Shown here: positions 1 to 8,399 of the stretch, one piece after another
Layout: every line of letters starts with the position of its first letter
How positions within the stretch are numbered: position 1 is the first letter of the stretch
DNA from: Conidiobolus incongruus B7586
Lineage: Eukaryota > Entomophthoromycota > Entomophthoromycetes > Entomophthorales > Conidiobolaceae
Assembly: GCA_000697335.1 (NCBI GenBank)
Contig: JNEM01009853.1
Location: forward strand, 1-14,318
Direction: 5' to 3'
Length of the DNA: 14,318 nt
Program-made: the position numbers and the translations under genes
The notes under the pieces: generated by a model
Told to the model about the DNA's origin: nothing
What the model saw: the letters and a program-made list of their open reading frames with translations, nothing else
The model's database searches: none

Positions 1-1997
1 TATAATTAATTTAAAAGTATAAATTAATAATATAATTTATAATTAATTAAATAATATAAGAATCTATATAAGAATTTATTAAACTAATTTTTTAAAAATA
101 TAATTTCAAAGATTTTTTTGACTTATAATAATTACTTAATAATTTTTTAAATAGATTTGAAATTTTATGAAATAGGAATTGAATTTGATATTTTAAATAT
201 AACTGACAATTATATTGATTAAATAATATACAATAACTAATCTAAATTGAACTTTAATAATTATATAATAATTCTATATAAGGTTATTTAATCTAAAGAT
301 TTTTTTATTATAAATATTATATATAATTATTTGAATCATTGACACACCATTAAAATAAATTTTTAAGTTTATAATTATATCATAAATATTTAAAAATATA
401 CTTATAGAATCAAAATTATAAAAAAAATATTAAATTTCAATATATAAATTTATTTTAATATTTTTAAAAGATTTGATAATATAGTAATTATAGGCTATTA
501 AACTATAATATATTTTAATATTTAATTTATTATATTTGACTTTTTGAGTGTAAATTATTATTTACAAAGGTATTTATAAAAATGAATTAAATATCAATTT
601 AAACATAAAAAAAATATTTCAAAACTATAGAAGTTTGAACTTAAACAATATTAAAGGACTAATTCTTTAGATTCTTATATATACTTTCATATAATTCAAT
701 TAACTATAAATTATATGATTAATTTATATCTTTATAGCTAAATTAATTTTTTAAATAGTATTAAATTATCTAATAAATAAGGTTCCTCTTTTTTCCTCTT
801 AATTCTTACTATTTCTTATTTTTTTCACTAATTCTAAGATTAAAACTACATCCTATCAATATCACAATATATTGGCATTACCTAATATAAATCTTAATAT
901 ATCAGTGACTCATCCCAGTTTGAAGCTTAATTAAACTTTGTTTATATTTGCACACTATAACCATATTATAGTACCATATTCTATATCACACTACTTTTAT
1001 ATTAAGTCTTCCTCTACACTATATTGGTATTTACCACCACACTTACATATAATATAGATTCTAGATTTGATAGGAGCTAGTGATAAATTATAAGCTTATT
1101 CAAAATAAACATGTAAAAACTTATTTATGTAATTTAGAAATAACAATTGATTTTCAATAAGAATAAATTGTTATAAAGTGATGGTGACTATTTTCATCAG
1201 TAATTACTTATGATGTAAGTGATTTGATTCAATCAATGATAATAAAACTATGAGTGTTCTTAAGTATAATTGCTAACAAATTATATTTCACTTGAATGTT
1301 TATTTTTTATTTTTCCAGAATTGAGAATTTAATTAAAATTTGCAAATCTATATTTTGAGATATGTAATTAATCTAATTTATTCAAGAAATTTTTAATATT
1401 TTAACTTTTTATTATTAACTTTAAAAAGGAAATATTTCAGAAAGTTGTCAATTAGACAAAATTGCTATTTTGATAGATATTAATCTATGTAATGAAGTAA
1501 TGTTTAACAAAATATGCTAAGAATTAAATTTAGAATAATAACTCTGTTAGGACAACAAAAGTTTAATGTATTTAAATTAAATATTTTCAGAAGTTCCTTT
1601 ACTTAATTGCTAATCATGTTATTTTTATTATTATTGACCTGAATCCATAAATTTCATAAGTATTGATTATTAACATTGGTATGAAAGTCTTAAGATTAAT
1701 AAAAATGCTATTGGTATCTAAAAATATTAGTGCATTCAATAAACAGATTATGAAAATTAAGTTAATCTATAAGTTTTAATTGAATTCTTAAATATAGCAG
1801 ATATATAGATGTTTTACAAAGAAGGTTATTAAAAAGCCAAAATAGATTTCCAAGTTAATTAGATTATATATGAAAAAGTAATTAAAAACATAAGTTATAT
1901 TTTTTCAATAAAAAATTTTTTAATTATCAATTTTATACTAATTACACTTTGGAATTTAAAATCCTTATAAATAGTGTCAACCTAATAATATAATTTT
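1..1997. other. AT-rich region without recognisable genes
   Basis: I see no coding region, RNA gene or copy of the small gene family here on either strand. The first 780 bases are almost pure A/T with short homopolymer runs. Bases about 780-1075 are less AT-rich and locally pyrimidine-rich on the + strand, which could be the remnant of an old repeat, but no terminal repeats or coding remnant are visible. The remainder is ordinary AT-rich intergenic DNA. Confidence 0.6.
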
Positions 1998-2095
1998 GAG
2001 TACGGAAATATACGGATTCGAATGGTAAATTATGACATCATAACTAAATATTGAAATTTTAACCACATGTAATAAATTGCCAAATTTAGACAATA
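1998..2095 (+). repeat. Dispersed repeat, left copy
   Basis: This stretch resembles 14200-14305 in the same orientation. Shared blocks in order are a CGGAAAT..CGGA pair, GGTAAATTA followed by a GTCAT/ACATCAT block, then CCACATG(T/C)AATAAATT and CCAAATTTAG. The match is imperfect, with a length difference in the middle, so these look like two old copies of one non-coding repeat. The family is unknown to me. Confidence 0.5.
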
Positions 2096-2195
2096 CATGT
2101 GCTAAATCTCTATTACTAGTAAAATTAGAATGTAGTATATTTTGGAGGTGCCATACTAGTAACAGTTATTTTTTAAATAGTATAAAATTCCTTTC

Positions 2196-2261
2196 AATAC
2201 CAAGAAATCCACAGTTTTCTCCACTTGAAAATTTTTTTTCAATATCAGATTTCTTGGTATT
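2196..2261. repeat. Perfect 14-bp inverted repeat (hairpin)
   Basis: AATACCAAGAAATC at 2196-2209 is exactly the reverse complement of 2248-2261, separated by 38 bases. The flanks are only loosely complementary and no clear target-site duplication is seen. It may be the core of a decayed foldback element or a structured RNA. A 75-codon open frame at 2077-2304 covers it but has low-complexity composition and no relatives in the window, so I do not call it a gene. Confidence 0.6.
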
Positions 2262-2589
2262 AAATTATAGTGTTTGTAAATTATATCAATCTCAATTAGT
2301 ATGAAATTGGGAATCAAAAATGATCAATGTTTACAATTATTGTTTTTAAATTAATATAATATTGAAGATGTATTCAATATCAAAAAATATTATAATATAC
2401 ATTATAAAACCAAAGTAGGATACAGTTGGATTTTATAATATTGTAAAAGTTAAGCATTAGGGTTTATATTGAATCAAATGAATTTTTATTTACAATTTTA
2501 TTATATAAGTAGGATGATAATTTACATTAAATACACTGATGGCTAGGCATGAATTGAGTACTGATCTAAAACTTTAAATCAACATGATA

Positions 2590-2772
2590 TTAAAACCAAG
2601 GTAATCTGAACCAAGAGGGTTTGGATGATTTAGTAATACGGAACGATGATGACCAACTCTTATCAGAATCTATACTACTGCGACCAGAACCTGGGAATGT
2701 TTGTTCACGGACTTTTGGATTGATAGTAAAGTTCTCTAAAAGTGCAATTTGCTGTGGAGAAATGGCAGTCAT
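2590..2772 (-). CDS. Small paralogous protein, copy 1 (60 aa)
   Basis: This is an unrecognised small protein of the nine-copy family, and its function is unknown. The conserved half reads M-T-A-I-S-P-Q-Q-I-A, then FTINPKVREQ (Asn replaces the usual Asp at residue 18), then TFPGSGRSSIDS. A Ser/Lys/Trp-rich linker and the terminal R-L-P-W-F follow. At 60 residues it is four longer than the commonest length. No signal peptide or membrane segment is visible. The frame stays open upstream to an ATG at 2838, but I chose 2772. It aligns with the ATG of the other copies, and a TATATAAG at 2844-2851 lies about 75 bp before it, which would leave the 2838 ATG upstream of any start of transcription. A possible polyadenylation signal, AATAAA, lies on this strand at 2497-2502. 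It is the outlying - strand member on the left of the array. Confidence 0.85.
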   Translation of the reverse strand: MTAISPQQIALLENFTINPKVREQTFPGSGRSSIDSDKSWSSSFRITKSSKPSWFRLPWF

Positions 2773-2843
2773 ATTGAATTCAGTTGGATAATTTGGTATA
2801 ATACAATATTCAGTTTTATGATTTTTCACCTTTGGCATGAAAT

Positions 2844-2851
2844 CTTATATA
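2844..2851 (-). promoter_or_regulatory. TATA box of copy 1
   Basis: TATATAAG on the - strand lies about 75 bp upstream of the ATG at 2772, the same spacing as in the other family members. Confidence 0.6.
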
Positions 2852-2889
2852 TCTCATTCCTTCACCTAATCAAGTATTGGATCAATAAA

Positions 2890-2897
2890 TATAAAAG
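2890..2897 (+). promoter_or_regulatory. Orphan TATA box facing away from copy 1
   Basis: TATAAAAG followed directly by ACCCT closely resembles the TATA region of copy 5 (TATAAAGACCCT at 8045-8056) but has no family gene downstream on the + strand. It may be the promoter of a copy that was lost, or one half of a bidirectional promoter shared with copy 1. Confidence 0.3.
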
Positions 2898-2909
2898 ACC
2901 CTGATTACT

Positions 2910-4190
2910 TTGTTTGGTTAAAATCAATCAATTATTTCTTGTTTATATTAACCTAGCACAATTGTGGCAAATTAACAAAATTAATCTTTAAATCGTATAA
3001 ACAATTTTTTAAATTAATAACTCAATTGGAAATTTCACGGACCATTAACAAATCCTCCATATTACCGTAAAAGTATAATGGTTTATAACAAGTTAGATGA
3101 ATTTTAGAATATAATTTTGTTAATTGTGTATTAATCTAATGCTTGCTTGATAAAAAAATTCAAATTAATTGATATTAGACCTTTAATGATGCTACTATTC
3201 AAACATTTAGTGTTTTTTTATTAATGAAACTTCGGGATATATACACGGAACCGTGATTAATAATACCAATTATGAGGTCATTATAGTTTATGTTATAATT
3301 ATACCTATATAATAAAGCAATCAGATTTATTCAAGTTTCGTTATTACAGCTTTGCAAAATTTTTATTAAAGGACCTAACATTTGAAAATTGATCCTCATA
3401 AAATAAATTTACTGTGAAATTTAATATTGAAATATTTAATATTTGAGTGTGTATCTTATTATAGAACCTTTAAGGTAATGTGGATTGCTATAAAGGATTC
3501 ATTCATTTTATAAAAATGTAAAGTTAAACTAATAGTATATAAATTTTTGTTAATTTAAGAAATCAATGTAAATATCTATGTAATATTGGTATTAAATGGG
3601 ATTAGATTTGTAATAGTCATAGTGTATGAAATTAATATATTAATTATCATACATTGTCACTTATTTTGATTTTGATTTATATTGAACTTAAAAAATTAAC
3701 TTTATTATATATAGACAAATATTAAAGATGATTTGATGGTTTAATTTGAGAAGCATTTATTTTTATTTGCTTATATTCCAAAATATCAGATTAAAAATGA
3801 TTAAATATTATTTTACTCAAATATTAAATCAAAAATAATTCATCAAAAGTTATACTGTTTTTAGTACTTAATTATTGAATATAATAACTAAATAATTTTG
3901 ATTTTTCTTGTATACTTTTGTAAAATACACAGTTAATACTTTTATATTAGCTCCGAATATATTAAAACTGAATATTATTAATATTCCAATTGGGTATAAT
4001 TTTATTTGAATCCGATGTATACATTAAAATCTAATTAATTATTTAATGATATATTTCTGTTTATTCACTTCATATTTCTAAATCGGGACTATTAATAATA
4101 AATTTCCATACTCAGCAATCTAGGGATTGGAATATAAATAACTTCCTCAATGGGGAAACTGTGAAATTACCTTATTAGGATTTACTGATG
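2910..4190. other. Intergenic region between divergent copies 1 and 2
   Basis: This AT-rich DNA separates the - strand copy 1 from the + strand copy 2. I see no open frame worth calling and no RNA gene. A block at 3028-3056 (GGAAATTTCACGGACC) recalls part of the dispersed repeat near 14205 but is too short to call. Confidence 0.5.
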
Positions 4191-4195
4191 TTACA

Positions 4196-4203
4196 TGCGT
4201 AAT
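4196..4203 (+). promoter_or_regulatory. TGCGTAAT element upstream of copy 2
   Basis: This GC-containing 8-mer lies 212 bp before the ATG at 4408. The identical 8-mer occurs on the same strand upstream of copies 3, 4 and 5, and I did not find it elsewhere in the window. It resembles half of a bZIP-type site, which is an inference. Confidence 0.45.
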
Positions 4204-4333
4204 TGTTAAGGTGCCTATTGTTTAGGTACCTGCGCGAAATGCTCAAGCTAGCTGAGGTTGCATTTAATCAAAGTTTCCACTATGACTGGGTAAAAACATT
4301 CCAATATGATATCATTAAATATCGCGAAAAGTC

Positions 4334-4340
4334 TATAAAA
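4334..4340 (+). promoter_or_regulatory. TATA box of copy 2
   Basis: TATAAAA lies 74 bp upstream of the ATG at 4408 and is followed by a GC-containing AGGAGCC block. Confidence 0.7.
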
Positions 4341-4407
4341 AGGAGCCGTAAGAACTTTAACTCATCATCAAATCAAGTTTCAATCATAACAAATTAAAGT
4401 ATCAAAA

Positions 4408-4578
4408 ATGGCTACCATCGACTTACATCAAATCGCACTTTTCGAAACCTTCACCATCGATCCCAAACTACGTGAACAAACATTTCCAGGATCTTCCAGA
4501 AACAGTTTGGATTCTGCAAAGGAATCAATCGCTAGTTCCAAGTCAAAACGCTCTAAATTTAAGTTACCTTGGTTTTAA
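4408..4578 (+). CDS. Small paralogous protein, copy 2 (56 aa)
   Basis: This is a family member of the commonest length, with unknown function. In order it has M-A-T-I-D-L-H-Q-I-A-L-F-E-T (1-14), FTIDPKLREQ (15-24), TFPGSSRNSLDS (25-36), a short Ala/Ser/Lys linker (37-45) and a basic tail ending KFKLPWF. It has no signal peptide, membrane segment or cysteine. The Arg-Asn-Ser-Leu-Asp-Ser stretch could be a phosphorylation site, which is an inference from sequence alone. The start is the only ATG consistent with the family alignment and has the context CAAAAATGGC. The 3' half and about 110 bp of 3' flank are nearly identical to copy 3 (3 differences in the last 111 coding bases), while the 5' halves differ strongly. 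An AATAAA lies at 4685-4690. An open frame at 4203-4397 covers its promoter and is not a gene. Confidence 0.9.
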   Translation: MATIDLHQIALFETFTIDPKLREQTFPGSSRNSLDSAKESIASSKSKRSKFKLPWF

Positions 4579-4599
4579 TTGCTAATGTCCCATATGTGA

Positions 4600-5360
4600 G
4601 ACAGTTATATTTATCCTACTGAGTTGTATTTTAATTAATATTTAACATTTGAAATTGATGTATATACCTTATCTATTTTTTATTAATAAACTCTTATTAT
4701 AACCAAAGTATTAATTAATTTACAATTTATCAATATTTTAAAAATATCATCGTTTGTATTTTATCAATTTGCTACTATTTATATATATATATATGATATT
4801 TCAATCTAATGAATTAATGATACAGAATGTCAATTCAAATGTACTGTTGTTATTTTGTATTGTAAAATTATATACAATCGAGTATTAATAGTATTAATAA
4901 ACGAATATTAATTTTCATTTAATTTAAATATGAAGTCAATATTACACATACACTAGAAGAAAAATTTATATCAATATAACTATTGTAATTCTAGTTGATA
5001 TTTCGTTAGTGTTATAGGCAATAGATGACATAGATGAATATATGATTTCATTTCTAAAGCTCTCATAATCTAGTAATCTAAAGGATCTTAGTGATTAAAA
5101 GTGCATGATGATATAAGAAGATTTACTAAGCATAGTAGCTAAATTCTGTGACATACAATCATATAAAAGAAATTATTACATGGCGATTCTTGCTCTAATT
5201 GAAATGAAAATTAATTGAAAATCGCAGTCAAATTAATGATTTAGGGAATGTGTTTAATATCACTATATATGGAAGCAATCACAATTAGACTTGTTCTACA
5301 ATTTAATTGATTGTTGAATGCCAAACCCTGTATTTCACTATACAAATTATGCAACTTTAA
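4600..5360. other. Intergenic region, copies 2-3
   Basis: AT-rich intergenic DNA with a short TA run near 4776-4794. Its second half matches the intergenic DNA between copies 3 and 4. I see no gene here. Confidence 0.6.
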
Positions 5361-5365
5361 ACATC

Positions 5366-5373
5366 TGCGTAAT
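5366..5373 (+). promoter_or_regulatory. TGCGTAAT element upstream of copy 3
   Basis: It lies 178 bp before the ATG at 5544, inside a longer block (TCTGCGTAATTTTC) shared with copy 4 through the tandem duplication. Confidence 0.45.
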
Positions 5374-5418
5374 TTTCAATATGTTCAGTGATTGGCGGAA
5401 ATTTACTAGTATTACTGG

Positions 5419-5442
5419 ATTACTGATATGATTATTGTAAAT
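5419..5442 (+). promoter_or_regulatory. Shared upstream block of copy 3
   Basis: This 24-bp block (ATTACTGATATG then ATTATTGTAAAT) lies 125 bp before the ATG. It resembles 6803-6826 before copy 4 and, on the other strand, 10895-10919 before copy 7. Copies 3 and 4 share it by duplication. Copy 7 is an independent paralogue, so the match suggests a retained promoter element. Confidence 0.4.
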
Positions 5443-5474
5443 TTATGATGTGGAATTTATATCAGAAAACAATA

Positions 5475-5480
5475 TATAAA
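5475..5480 (+). promoter_or_regulatory. TATA box of copy 3
   Basis: TATAAA, within TATATAAAGG, lies 69 bp upstream of the ATG at 5544. Confidence 0.7.
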
Positions 5481-5543
5481 GGTCTTGATGCCACTATCAA
5501 ACTCTACGTCAAACAATCTATTTATCACTTCATCAATAATCAA

Positions 5544-5714
5544 ATGGCTATTGTCAGTTTACACCAAATTGCTGTCTTTGAAAACTTCACCATCGATCCT
5601 AAATTACGTGAACAAACATTTCCAGGATCTTCCAGAAACAGTTTAGATTCTGCAAAGGAATCAATCGCTAGTTCCAAGTCAATACGCTCTAAATTTAAGT
5701 TACCTTGGTTTTAA
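5544..5714 (+). CDS. Small paralogous protein, copy 3 (56 aa), chimeric
   Basis: This family member of unknown function has M-A-I-V-S-L-H-Q-I-A-V-F-E-N (1-14), FTIDPKLREQ (15-24), TFPGSSRNSLDS (25-36), an Ala/Ser/Lys linker and the tail KFKLPWF. The frame is open upstream to 5445. I chose the ATG at 5544 because it aligns with the paralogues, has the AAATGGC context and lies 69 bp after the TATA box, whereas 5445 lies before that box. The gene is a mosaic. Codons 5-20 differ from copy 4 at 1 of 48 bases and from copy 2 at 11, while codons 21 to stop differ from copy 2 at 3 of 111 bases. The switch lies near 5590-5606. The protein differs from copy 2 at 6 of 56 residues. The 3' flank matches copy 2, but the polyadenylation-like hexamer is CATAAA near 5824. 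Confidence 0.9.
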   Translation: MAIVSLHQIAVFENFTIDPKLREQTFPGSSRNSLDSAKESIASSKSIRSKFKLPWF

Positions 5715-5739
5715 TTGCTAATGTCTCATATGTGAGATA

Positions 5740-6540
5740 GTTATACTTATCCTCTTCTCGAGTTGTATTTTATTAATATTTAGCACATGCTGTTGATGTA
5801 TATACTTTATTTATTTTTTTATTCATAAACTTTTATTATAATAACTATATTATTTTTTCAAATTTTCTATATCACCATGTTTTTATTATCATTTTTGATT
5901 TTTATTTCATTGAGATTATAACAAATTAGTACATATTTTAGAGTTTATATTCAATATTACTAAATCTATTGGCTACTTTTATGATTATTTAGAATATATA
6001 AATTTATATTATTTAAATTATAACAAGTCAATATTACTATTATCTTTGTTTTTGGAAAAATGTTCAGCTTATTAAATTTGAGCTTTAAATATATCAATTT
6101 ATAATTATTTATTAATATGCTTAATAATCGAATATTATCAAAGTACTTGTTAAGTTATTGTTGATAAAATTATTGTGCAACCTATTTTATATTATATTAT
6201 AATTACATCTAATACATGATATTATTCACCAACACTTCATTGTGTATAATAATCTAAAGAGAATTAGTAATTAATAAGGTGAAGTGATGATATGAAATTT
6301 ATGAAGTAACTAAATTCTGTGGCATACGAGCATATAATACAAATTAATTCTTGGCAATTCCTGCTCAAATGAAATTGATTAAAAATTGCAGTCAAATTAG
6401 CACATCGGGAAATGTGATTAAAGTTACTATATATAGGAGAAATACTAAATTTCCTTTTGTTTCCCCTCCAATTTTTCTCCAATGCCAATCCCTCAAGTTT
6501 AATTGCCTGTTTCAGTTATTCAATTATGTAACTTATATAT
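5740..6540. other. Intergenic region, copies 3-4
   Basis: AT-rich DNA homologous to the copy 2-3 interval, most clearly at 6277-6560. Open frames on both strands at 6264-6572 overlap each other, have no relatives in the window and consist of duplicated intergenic sequence, so I do not call them. Confidence 0.6.
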
Positions 6541-6542
6541 TC

Positions 6543-6550
6543 TGCGTAAT
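6543..6550 (+). promoter_or_regulatory. TGCGTAAT element upstream of copy 4
   Basis: It lies 403 bp before the ATG at 6946. Subtracting the 214-bp extra segment leaves about 189 bp, matching the spacing in copies 2, 3 and 5. Confidence 0.45.
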
Positions 6551-6573
6551 TTTCTATATGATTGTTGATTAAT

Positions 6574-6787
6574 GAAAAATCTTGCAACTAATAGGATTTA
6601 GAACCCCTAATGATCTTCGAAGATCAGAGAATTATGTTCATGTCTCAAAAGATATTGAACTTTGATTTAATTTTATATGAAAAATACATATTTTTGATAA
6701 ATTCATATACTTTATGTTTGGGTATTAAGAAAGTTCTTTTTGCTTCAGATATTATCTGGGGTTCTGAGAAATGGTGGTTTGATTAAT
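6574..6787. mobile_element. Possible small non-autonomous insertion in the copy 4 upstream region
   Basis: This segment is absent from the homologous region before copy 3. It is bounded by a 9-bp direct repeat, TTGATTAAT (6565-6573 and 6779-6787), which looks like a target-site duplication. Inside, AGAACCCC (6600-6607) and GGGGTTCT (6758-6765) form an inverted pair whose similarity extends weakly inward. It carries no coding capacity. A MITE-like element would fit. A deletion between direct repeats in the other unit is the alternative. Confidence 0.35.
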
Positions 6788-6802
6788 AACGAGTATTTAC
6801 GA

Positions 6803-6826
6803 ATAACTAATATGTTTATTGTAAAA
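6803..6826 (+). promoter_or_regulatory. Shared upstream block of copy 4
   Basis: ATAACTAATATG then TTTATTGTAAAA lies 143 bp before the ATG and is the counterpart of the blocks before copies 3 and 7. Confidence 0.4.
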
Positions 6827-6878
6827 TACATAAGTGGTAATTTGCATTGGAGAATTTATTTAATGACAGAATTTAGTA

Positions 6879-6884
6879 TATAAA
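6879..6884 (+). promoter_or_regulatory. TATA box of copy 4
   Basis: TATAAA, within TATATAAAT, lies 67 bp upstream of the ATG at 6946. Confidence 0.7.
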
Positions 6885-6945
6885 TACTGAATAGTTACCA
6901 TGAGATTCTTGATCAAATTAAATCTATTACTTCATCAATAATTCA

Positions 6946-7167
6946 ATGGCTGGCATCAGTTTACACCAAATTGCTGTCTTTGAAAACTTCACCATTGATC
7001 CTAAACAGCGTGAAATTACATTTCCAAGATCTGGAAAAAATAGTATGGAATCTACAACTTCAATCTCTACAATAGGATCCAAGAGCTCTTTAATCTCAAC
7101 ATCTACTATTTCATCCATGAAATCTAAGTTGAAGTTGAAGTTGAAGTTGAAACTTCCTTGGCTTTAA
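6946..7167 (+). CDS. Small paralogous protein, copy 4 (73 aa), expanded tail
   Basis: This is the longest family member, with unknown function. It has M-A-G-I-S-L-H-Q-I-A-V-F-E-N (1-14), FTIDPKQREI (15-24), TFPRSGKNSMES (25-36) and a long Ser/Thr/Ile linker (37-60). Residues 61-70 are five Lys-Leu dipeptides, and the protein ends PWL. The Lys-Leu run comes from four perfect AAGTTG hexamers (7126-7149) plus AAACTT, so it is a coding microsatellite grown from the K-F-K-L tail motif. Unusual features are Arg for Gly in FPGSG, Lys for Arg at 31 and Leu for the terminal Phe. The first 20 residues match copy 3 at 18 positions, while the linker start (S-M-E-S-T-T-S) matches copy 5. An AATAAA lies at 7240-7245. 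Confidence 0.88.
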   Translation: MAGISLHQIAVFENFTIDPKQREITFPRSGKNSMESTTSISTIGSKSSLISTSTISSMKSKLKLKLKLKLPWL

Positions 7168-7249
7168 TGATTATCTTCAAACCATTTTTTCTAATTCATG
7201 TTTTAAAATGAAATTTGTATAATATTTTATATATTACATAATAAAATCG

Positions 7250-7905
7250 AATACATTATAAAATTTAAATTTAATGATGCTCTTAATATTTATAACGAGA
7301 TCTTGAAAATATTATTTCAATATAATTTATCAGATATTTTTTAACTTTTTTTTCAATAATATACTGTAAGAATCTATTTACCTTCAAGATGCGATATAAA
7401 TATATAAAACTATTATATCAATTGACATATCAAAAATAAATAGATATTTTACTTTGTTAGACATATAATTCTAACATCATTGATAATTTGGTACTCTCCC
7501 GACAAATCAAATATTAAATAAATTAAAATATGCTATGAATTATAGATCAATATATTGATAATATTCAAACAGGAAATAATGAATAAATCAATATAAAATA
7601 AAATAATATAATATTCTATAAGTTTGTATTCATAAAAGCTGACTATAATATTGGATGTTCTAAGAAATATCCATTATAGTTAATATTTATTAATTAGTAA
7701 GAATTAGTAAACTATAAACAAACAAAGCATATTTGAATCAAATGAACTTGGCAATGTGTATATAAAATTTTTGATTATAACTAACTCTGCCAGATTTGGT
7801 AATAATTCAAACAGATTACCTTTTATTACCTGTTCTGAAATCTTTCGAGATACAATTGAAATTCCGGTTTCAAGTAATCAAATTAAAGTAACAAATAATC
7901 TGCGC
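7250..7905. other. Intergenic region, copies 4-5
   Basis: AT-rich DNA with no gene, RNA or clear repeat that I can see. A TCTGCGCAAAAG block at 7900-7911 sits just before the TGCGTAAT element of copy 5. Confidence 0.6.
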
Positions 7906-7913
7906 AAAAGTTG

Positions 7914-7921
7914 TGCGTAAT
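7914..7921 (+). promoter_or_regulatory. TGCGTAAT element upstream of copy 5
   Basis: It lies 202 bp before the ATG at 8116. The flanking sequence does not match that of copies 3 and 4, so the shared 8-mer is less easily explained by recent duplication. Confidence 0.45.
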
Positions 7922-8044
7922 AAGCATGAGTAAAATTGACTGAGCTGAATTTACAGAGTAATAATATTGAATATTACCTTATATGTGAATTTAGATTAAA
8001 TAATTATAAGTAAATCAGTAATTATATTTGAGTCGAAATTAATA

Positions 8045-8050
8045 TATAAA
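8045..8050 (+). promoter_or_regulatory. TATA box of copy 5
   Basis: TATAAA, within TATATAAAGACCCT, lies 71 bp upstream of the ATG at 8116. Confidence 0.7.
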
Positions 8051-8115
8051 GACCCTATCTTACTAGTTATGTATCACCAAATATCAATTTATCGAATTCT
8101 AACAATAGTTATCAA

Positions 8116-8289
8116 ATGGCTGCTATCAGTTTACAACAAATCGCTACTTTGGAAAACTTTACTATTGATCCCAAACTCCGTGAACAAACATTCCCAGGAT
8201 CTGGAAGGAATAGCATGGAATCTACAACTTCAACTTCTACTCATAGATCCAAGAGATCAGTGCTCAAATTTAAGTTTCCTTGGTTTTAG
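8116..8289 (+). CDS. Small paralogous protein, copy 5 (57 aa)
   Basis: This family member of unknown function has M-A-A-I-S-L-Q-Q-I-A-T-L-E-N (1-14), FTIDPKLREQ (15-24), TFPGSGRNSMES (25-36), a Thr/Ser linker (37-43), a basic stretch (H-R-S-K-R-S) and the tail KFKFPWF. The start has the context TCAAATGGC and aligns with the other copies. A 76-codon open frame at 8069-8299 overlaps it in another phase and is a shadow. The linker is related to that of copy 4. AATAAATAAATA near 8380-8391 offers a polyadenylation signal. It ends in TAG, whereas the other intact copies end in TAA. It looks intact and close to the family consensus. Confidence 0.9.
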   Translation: MAAISLQQIATLENFTIDPKLREQTFPGSGRNSMESTTSTSTHRSKRSVLKFKFPWF

Positions 8290-8399
8290 CCTTCTATGAG
8301 ATCCCTTAAAAATTGTCTATAAATCATGGTCCACTAATGAATTTGTATATATGTTAACCTGTATTTTTATCTAGTAAAAATAAATAAATAATATTAAAG

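Larger units (their letters stand above)
4470..5595 (+). repeat. Tandem duplication, first unit (mid-copy 2 to mid-copy 3)
   Basis: This unit is homologous along its length to 5596-6995. Matching anchors include the 3' flank after the stop codon (ATTGCTAATGTC), AAGTCAATATTAC (4934 and about 6026), TAATCTAAAG before TGATGATAT, CTAAATTCTGTG, ATCGCAGTCAAATTA (ATTGCAGTCAAATTA in the other) and TCTGCGTAATTTTC. The boundaries fall inside gene copies, as expected if the duplication arose by unequal crossing-over between paralogues. Confidence 0.7.
5596..6995 (+). repeat. Tandem duplication, second unit (mid-copy 3 to mid-copy 4)
   Basis: This is the second unit of the tandem duplication described at 4470-5595. 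It is about 270 bp longer, mostly because of the extra segment at 6574-6787. Confidence 0.7.

Noticed and set aside
2077-2304. 75-codon open frame on +
   Set aside because: Low-complexity composition, crosses a perfect inverted repeat, and has no paralogue or promoter pattern.
3381-3420. Possible further dead copy (TTTGAAAATTGATCCTCAT recalls the E-N-F-T-I-D-P codons)
   Set aside because: The match is too short, nothing before or after it aligns with the family, and no TATA box stands at the expected distance.
4203-4397. 64-codon open frame on + just before copy 2
   Set aside because: It covers the promoter, TATA box and leader of copy 2 and has no similarity to anything else in the window.
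6264-6572. Overlapping open frames on both strands upstream of copy 4
   Set aside because: They lie in duplicated intergenic DNA whose homologue at 5100-5440 does not keep either frame open.
6927-7118. 63-codon open frame on - opposite copy 4
   Set aside because: It is the antisense shadow of a well-supported family gene.
8069-8299. 76-codon open frame on + overlapping copy 5
   Set aside because: Out of phase with the family frame. The other phase encodes the conserved protein.
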